From contig UQMC01000075.1 of NCBI GenBank assembly GCA_900542115.1, forward strand, positions 1-9,802: 9,802 bases of DNA, written 5' to 3'. How positions within the stretch are numbered: the first letter of the stretch is position 1; the number at the start of each line of letters is the position of its first letter. Positions 6,996 through 9,802 of this stretch are shown here, piece by piece. The stretch is from an uncultured Oscillibacter sp. GTDB lineage: Bacteria; Bacillota; Clostridia; Oscillospirales; Oscillospiraceae. The position numbers and the translations under genes are program-made. The notes beneath the pieces were generated by a model. That model ran no database searches. It was not told the DNA's origin and saw nothing but the letters and a program-made list of their open reading frames with translations.

Positions 6996-7011
6996 GAAAG
7001 GAGTATTCGCC

Positions 7012-7260
7012 ATGACCGAACAGGATTCTGCGCTCGCTCTGCTCCATGACATTAAGGAGCTTTTATGGGCTGTTTTCACGCTGATCGGCGGCTGTGCGCT
7101 GTTCTTTTTGGGGCTGCTGATACACGGTGTACTGCTCCCAAAGCTCCTGCTGCTCCTTGGCGTTGTTCAGATCGTCAGCGCGATCATTCTGGCAAAGGGC
7201 GCCTACCGGCGCCATGCGGACACCCGGCAGACAGAAGATTCTTCCGACCAGAAGGAGTGA
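7012..7260 (+). CDS. Small two-helix membrane protein (82 aa), unknown function
   Basis: I do not recognise a family. After a short amphipathic N-terminus (residues 1-16) there are two hydrophobic segments: about 17-40 (ELLWAVFTLIGGCALFFLGL and on) and about 43-62 (PKLLLLLGVVQIVSAIIL). A short polar, charged tail (AYRRHADTRQTEDSSDQKE) follows. The positive RR after the second helix suggests that both ends face the cytoplasm. The ATG at 7012 is preceded by AAAGGAG with 8-nt spacing; an in-frame TTG at 6994 lies in the terminator tail and is unlikely. The gene sits directly after the secA terminator and seven bases before pgeF, so it is probably the first gene of a pgeF operon. A structural or accessory membrane role near the cell wall is possible but unproven. 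Confidence 0.8.
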   Translation: MTEQDSALALLHDIKELLWAVFTLIGGCALFFLGLLIHGVLLPKLLLLLGVVQIVSAIILAKGAYRRHADTRQTEDSSDQKE

Positions 7261-7267
7261 GGCAGCT

Positions 7268-8080
7268 ATGTCCTTTCAAAAGCACGAACAAAACGGGCTG
7301 GTGTGGTTCACCGCCGATGCCCTGAACGCAGTTCCCCATGGCTTTTCCACCAGGCGGGGCGGCGTGTCCCCCGCGCCGTGGGATAGTCTGAATCTCCGCC
7401 CCGGTCAGGGGGATGGCCCGGAGGCGCTGTGGGAAAATTATCACCGCTTCTTTGCCGCGCTGGGACTAAATGAGAGCCGGGCGGTACTGAGCCAGCAGAC
7501 CCACACCGCCAATATCCGCCGCGTCACCGCCGCAGATGCTGGAAAGGGCCTGCTTCGCCCCAGAGACTACACGGATGTGGACGCGCTCATCACCGATGAA
7601 CCCGGTCTGTCTTTGACTGTTTTTTCCGCCGACTGCGGCACGGTGCTGCTGTACGATCCCGTAAGACAGGCCATCGGCGCCGTTCATGCCGGGTGGCGGG
7701 GCTGTGCCGCGGGAATCGTCCAGAAAACCGTGGCCGCCATGTGTGACGCTTACAGCTGCCGGGCAGAAAATCTGATGGCGGCCTTAGGCCCCTGTATCGG
7801 CCCCTGCTGCTTTGAAACGGACAGCGATGTGCCGGAGGCCATGCGCGCCGAGCTGATGGCTGACGCCGAGCCCTTCATCACCTTTAACGGCACCAAATTC
7901 CATGTAGATCTGGCTGGGCTGAACCGGCAGTGGCTTCTGCGCTCCGGCGTTTTGCCGGAGCATATTGAGTGTGCTGAGCTCTGCACCGCCTGTCACCCCG
8001 AGCTTTTCTGGTCCTATCGGAAAATGGGTGACAGCCGGGGCGTTCAGGCGGCGGTCATCGCCTTGGAGGGCCGCGCATGA
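7268..8080 (+). CDS. pgeF: Peptidoglycan editing factor PgeF (YfiH/YlmD, multicopper-oxidase-like fold)
   Basis: A zinc-dependent protein of the YfiH/YlmD (DUF152, laccase-domain) family. E. coli PgeF prevents L-serine from replacing L-alanine in the peptidoglycan stem; other members show purine nucleoside phosphorylase and adenosine deaminase activity. The 270-residue length is typical. Visible motifs are HGFSTRRGGVS (24-34), SQQTHT with H79, FSADCG with C123, AVHAGWRG with H140, the cysteine-rich LGPCIGPCCFE (173-183), and CTACHPELFWSYR (239-251). H79, C123 and H140 are the expected metal ligands. The ADCGT segment and the near-C-terminal DSRGVQAAVI differ from the more usual ADCvPv and tGRqaavI. 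The ATG at 7268 has AAGGAG ten bases upstream, inside the end of the preceding gene. Its stop overlaps the next start by four bases (ATGA). Confidence 0.93.
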   Translation: MSFQKHEQNGLVWFTADALNAVPHGFSTRRGGVSPAPWDSLNLRPGQGDGPEALWENYHRFFAALGLNESRAVLSQQTHTANIRRVTAADAGKGLLRPRDYTDVDALITDEPGLSLTVFSADCGTVLLYDPVRQAIGAVHAGWRGCAAGIVQKTVAAMCDAYSCRAENLMAALGPCIGPCCFETDSDVPEAMRAELMADAEPFITFNGTKFHVDLAGLNRQWLLRSGVLPEHIECAELCTACHPELFWSYRKMGDSRGVQAAVIALEGRA

Positions 8081-9591
8081 AACGTCTTTTTGCTCTGCTG
8101 ACCGCACTGCTGCTTCTGACCGGCTGCTCACAGTTAGAGACTCCGCCGGAGGATGAGGATATTCTCTTTCCCCTTGAGGAACAGGCGGACACTACGGAGG
8201 CCACCGCGCTCCCCGAGGTATTCTCCCTCCCCTATCTCAGCACACAGCCCCTCAATCCCCTGACCTGCCCGGACGGAATGCAGCAGACCGTGGCATCTCT
8301 TTTGTATGAGGGGCTGTTCCATCTGGACACTGCCCTCGCGCCGCAGCCGGTGCTGTGCGCCTCCTATACCTACGATGCCGAGGCCCTGACCTACACCTTA
8401 ACTCTGCGTCCCAACGCGGTATTTTCCGATGGTTCTCCCCTGACCGCCGCCGATGTGAAGACCACTCTGACCGCCGCCAAAGCGTCCCCCCGCTACAGTG
8501 AGCGTCTGACAGACCTGAAAAGCGTGTCCGGCAGCGGCAGTACCGTGACGCTGACCCTGAATCGGGCCAATAGTGCACTCCTCGCCCTGCTGGATATTCC
8601 CATTTTAAAATCCGGTACGGAAAAGCAGGACATTCCCATCGGCACCGGCCCCTACCTCTACGATGGGAGCAGCGGCGCCTGCCTGCTGGCCAGCCAGAAC
8701 TGGTGGCAGCACACGGCCCAGCCCGTCGAGCGCATCATGCTGACGGAAACGGCGGATCAGGAGGCTTCTGTCTACCGTTTTTCCTCCCATGAGGTGCAGT
8801 TGATGGTATCCGATCTCACTGGGACGGATTCCATTCCCGTTTCCGGCAGTGCCGGCTGCATCGACGCCGACACTACGGTTCTTCAGTATATCGGCATCAA
8901 CACCTCGGTAAAGGGACTGGATGACGCCGCCTTCCGCCGCTGCCTCTCCTTGGGGCTGAACCGGCAGAGCCTGATCAGCGGTCTGCTGTCCGGCCATGCC
9001 AAGGCTGCGCAGTTCCCTATCTCTCCCGTCTCAGGCCTTTATCCCGCGGAGCTGCACACCACCTACTCCGCCACCGCCTTTTCCGAGGCATTGGCCGCCT
9101 GTGAAAGCCGCCCTACCCGCACGCTGCGCCTGCTGGTGAACGAGGAGAACAGCTTTAAGCTCTCCGTTGCCCGGGAGATCGCCGCCTCCTTCTCTGCTGC
9201 CGGAATCGATATGACTGTAACGGCCCTCCCATGGGCAGACTATACCGCCGCCCTTGCCGCTGGCAGCTTTGACCTCTATTACGGCGAGGTGCGCCTGACA
9301 GCAGATTGGAACCTCGCGCCTCTGCTGGCTACCGGAGGCCGCCTGAATTACGGCGGCTGGAGCGATGCGCGCTGCGACCAGCTTTTGGAGGCCGCCCGCA
9401 GCGCACTGGACCAGAAGGCTGCGCTGAGTACCCTGTGCCGCTATCTGCAGCTTCAGACGCCGATTCTGCCGGTCTGCTTCAAAAGTGTCTCTGTACTCTA
9501 TGCGGCAAATACCGTCTCCGGCCTTTCCCCCACTGCCGCTGAACCGTTTTACGAACTTCAGGACATCACAATTCAGCTTCGGAACGGCTGA
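8077..9591 (+). CDS. ABC-type solute-binding lipoprotein, family 5 (peptide/nickel type), orphan
   Basis: An extracytoplasmic substrate-binding protein, predicted to be lipid-anchored. The signal peptide MKRLFALLTALLLLTGC ends in a lipobox with the modified cysteine at C17, followed by an acidic linker to about residue 40. The family 5 (SBP_bac_5) features include SLLYEGLFHLD (74-84), RPNAVFSDGSPLTAADVKTT (111-130), IGTGPYLY (188-195), an LGLNRQSLISGLLSGHAKAA-type hinge segment (292-311) and a C-terminal lobe with WADYTAALAAGSFDLYYGEV (386-405). Its 504 residues are slightly short for the family. GGAGG lies six bases before the ATG, and the start overlaps the pgeF stop as ATGA, implying coupled translation. 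No permease or ATPase gene is in the window. Substrate unknown; oligopeptides or wall peptides are plausible from family and context only. Confidence 0.88.
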   Translation: MKRLFALLTALLLLTGCSQLETPPEDEDILFPLEEQADTTEATALPEVFSLPYLSTQPLNPLTCPDGMQQTVASLLYEGLFHLDTALAPQPVLCASYTYDAEALTYTLTLRPNAVFSDGSPLTAADVKTTLTAAKASPRYSERLTDLKSVSGSGSTVTLTLNRANSALLALLDIPILKSGTEKQDIPIGTGPYLYDGSSGACLLASQNWWQHTAQPVERIMLTETADQEASVYRFSSHEVQLMVSDLTGTDSIPVSGSAGCIDADTTVLQYIGINTSVKGLDDAAFRRCLSLGLNRQSLISGLLSGHAKAAQFPISPVSGLYPAELHTTYSATAFSEALAACESRPTRTLRLLVNEENSFKLSVAREIAASFSAAGIDMTVTALPWADYTAALAAGSFDLYYGEVRLTADWNLAPLLATGGRLNYGGWSDARCDQLLEAARSALDQKAALSTLCRYLQLQTPILPVCFKSVSVLYAANTVSGLSPTAAEPFYELQDITIQLRNG

Positions 9592-9608
9592 TGTAAAAGA
9601 CTCCTTGC

Positions 9609-9637
9609 GTGACATTTCCGCCTGTTTCTGCTATGCT
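9609..9637 (+). promoter_or_regulatory. Promoter of the XRE-type regulator gene (-35 GTGACA, -10 TATGCT)
   Basis: GTGACA (9609-9614, five of six consensus bases) and TATGCT (9632-9637) are spaced 17 bp apart, with TGC before the -10 as an extended element. The predicted start (about 9644) leaves only a 10-13 nt leader holding the GAGGTGAGG ribosome binding site. No terminator is visible between the binding-protein stop (9591) and this promoter. Confidence 0.55.
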
Positions 9638-9653
9638 GTAGCCGAGGTGAGGC

Positions 9654-9773
9654 ATGATGCGTGACATTGGGAAAAATATCAGAGAGCTGCGGCTCCGGGC
9701 AGGGTTCAGTCAGGACGAATTGGCGGAGCGGCTGTTTGTGACGCGGCAAACGGTCTCCAACTACGAAAACGGC
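9654..9773 (+). CDS. XRE-family HTH transcriptional regulator, N-terminal 40 codons only
   Basis: The visible part begins MMRDIGKNIRELRLRAGFSQ and continues DELAERLFVTRQTVSNYENG, a classic Cro/C1-type helix-turn-helix. The recognition helix is VTRQTVSNYENG, typical of small Firmicute XRE regulators that often carry a C-terminal sensor or membrane domain not seen here. ATG at 9654 or 9657 could start it; GAGG at 9644-9647 sits 6 or 9 bases upstream. The gene is cut because the sequence turns into Illumina adapter at 9774, so residues read after this point (RSEERRVGK) are artefactual. Because ENGRS is also the family consensus, a few bases at 9774-9779 may be genomic by coincidence. The regulator's target cannot be inferred. 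Confidence 0.85.
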
Positions 9774-9802
9774 AGATCGGAAGAGCGTCGTGTAGGGAAA
9801 GA
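9774..9802 (+). other. Illumina TruSeq adapter contamination at contig end
   Basis: The final 29 bases begin AGATCGGAAGAGCGTCGTG and continue TAGGGAAAGA. From memory this is exactly the first 29 bases of the Illumina TruSeq read-through adapter for the universal side. A 29-base exact match at the very end of the sequence cannot be biological by chance. The translated tail RSEERRVGK is a known hallmark of such contamination in protein databases. Trim at 9774; the exact boundary is uncertain by a few bases. Confidence 0.97.

Noticed and set aside
9774..9802. C-terminal continuation of the XRE regulator (RSEERRVGK)
   Set aside because: These codons are read from Illumina adapter sequence, not from the genome.

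Overview
The window looks like one assembled contig from a GC-rich Firmicute of the class Clostridia, probably an Oscillospiraceae-type gut anaerobe. This rests on a roughly 60% G+C core, AGGAGG-type ribosome binding sites, sigma-A-like promoters with extended -10 elements, and the make-up of the housekeeping genes. No 16S or other marker is present, so the assignment is inference. The last 29 bases (9774-9802) are Illumina adapter sequence, so the biological sequence ends near 9773.

Layout. (1) 1-346, minus strand: a very AT-rich segment (about 27% G+C over 1-360) with a two-gene accessory operon, a DUF3781 protein followed by a TfoX/Sxy N-terminal-domain protein cut by the window edge. (2) 347-653: a non-coding stretch with three related 15-bp repeats, possibly a mobile-element end. 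(3) 654-3691, minus strand: a RumA/RlmD-type 23S rRNA m5U methyltransferase, preceded in transcription order by an MBL-fold/beta-CASP RNA nuclease-like hydrolase. (4) 3692-4075: a divergent promoter region between the hydrolase and secA. (5) 4076-6832, plus strand: secA, followed by a long perfect inverted repeat and a canonical intrinsic terminator. (6) 7012-9591, plus strand: a tight three-gene operon of a small two-helix membrane protein, the peptidoglycan editing factor PgeF and an orphan family-5 solute-binding lipoprotein. (7) 9654-9773: the start of an XRE-family regulator with its own promoter, running into the adapter.

How the genes relate. The core is housekeeping: RNA maturation and modification (beta-CASP hydrolase, RlmD), protein export (SecA) and cell-wall quality control (PgeF). 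The coupling of PgeF to a peptide-type binding lipoprotein and a small membrane protein is the most suggestive functional grouping, possibly involving wall peptides. No defence system, CRISPR array, biosynthetic cluster or clearly new system was found. The points that most merit a second look are the adapter, the composition break at the left end with its repeats, the secA leader, the secA-distal inverted repeat and the PgeF operon.
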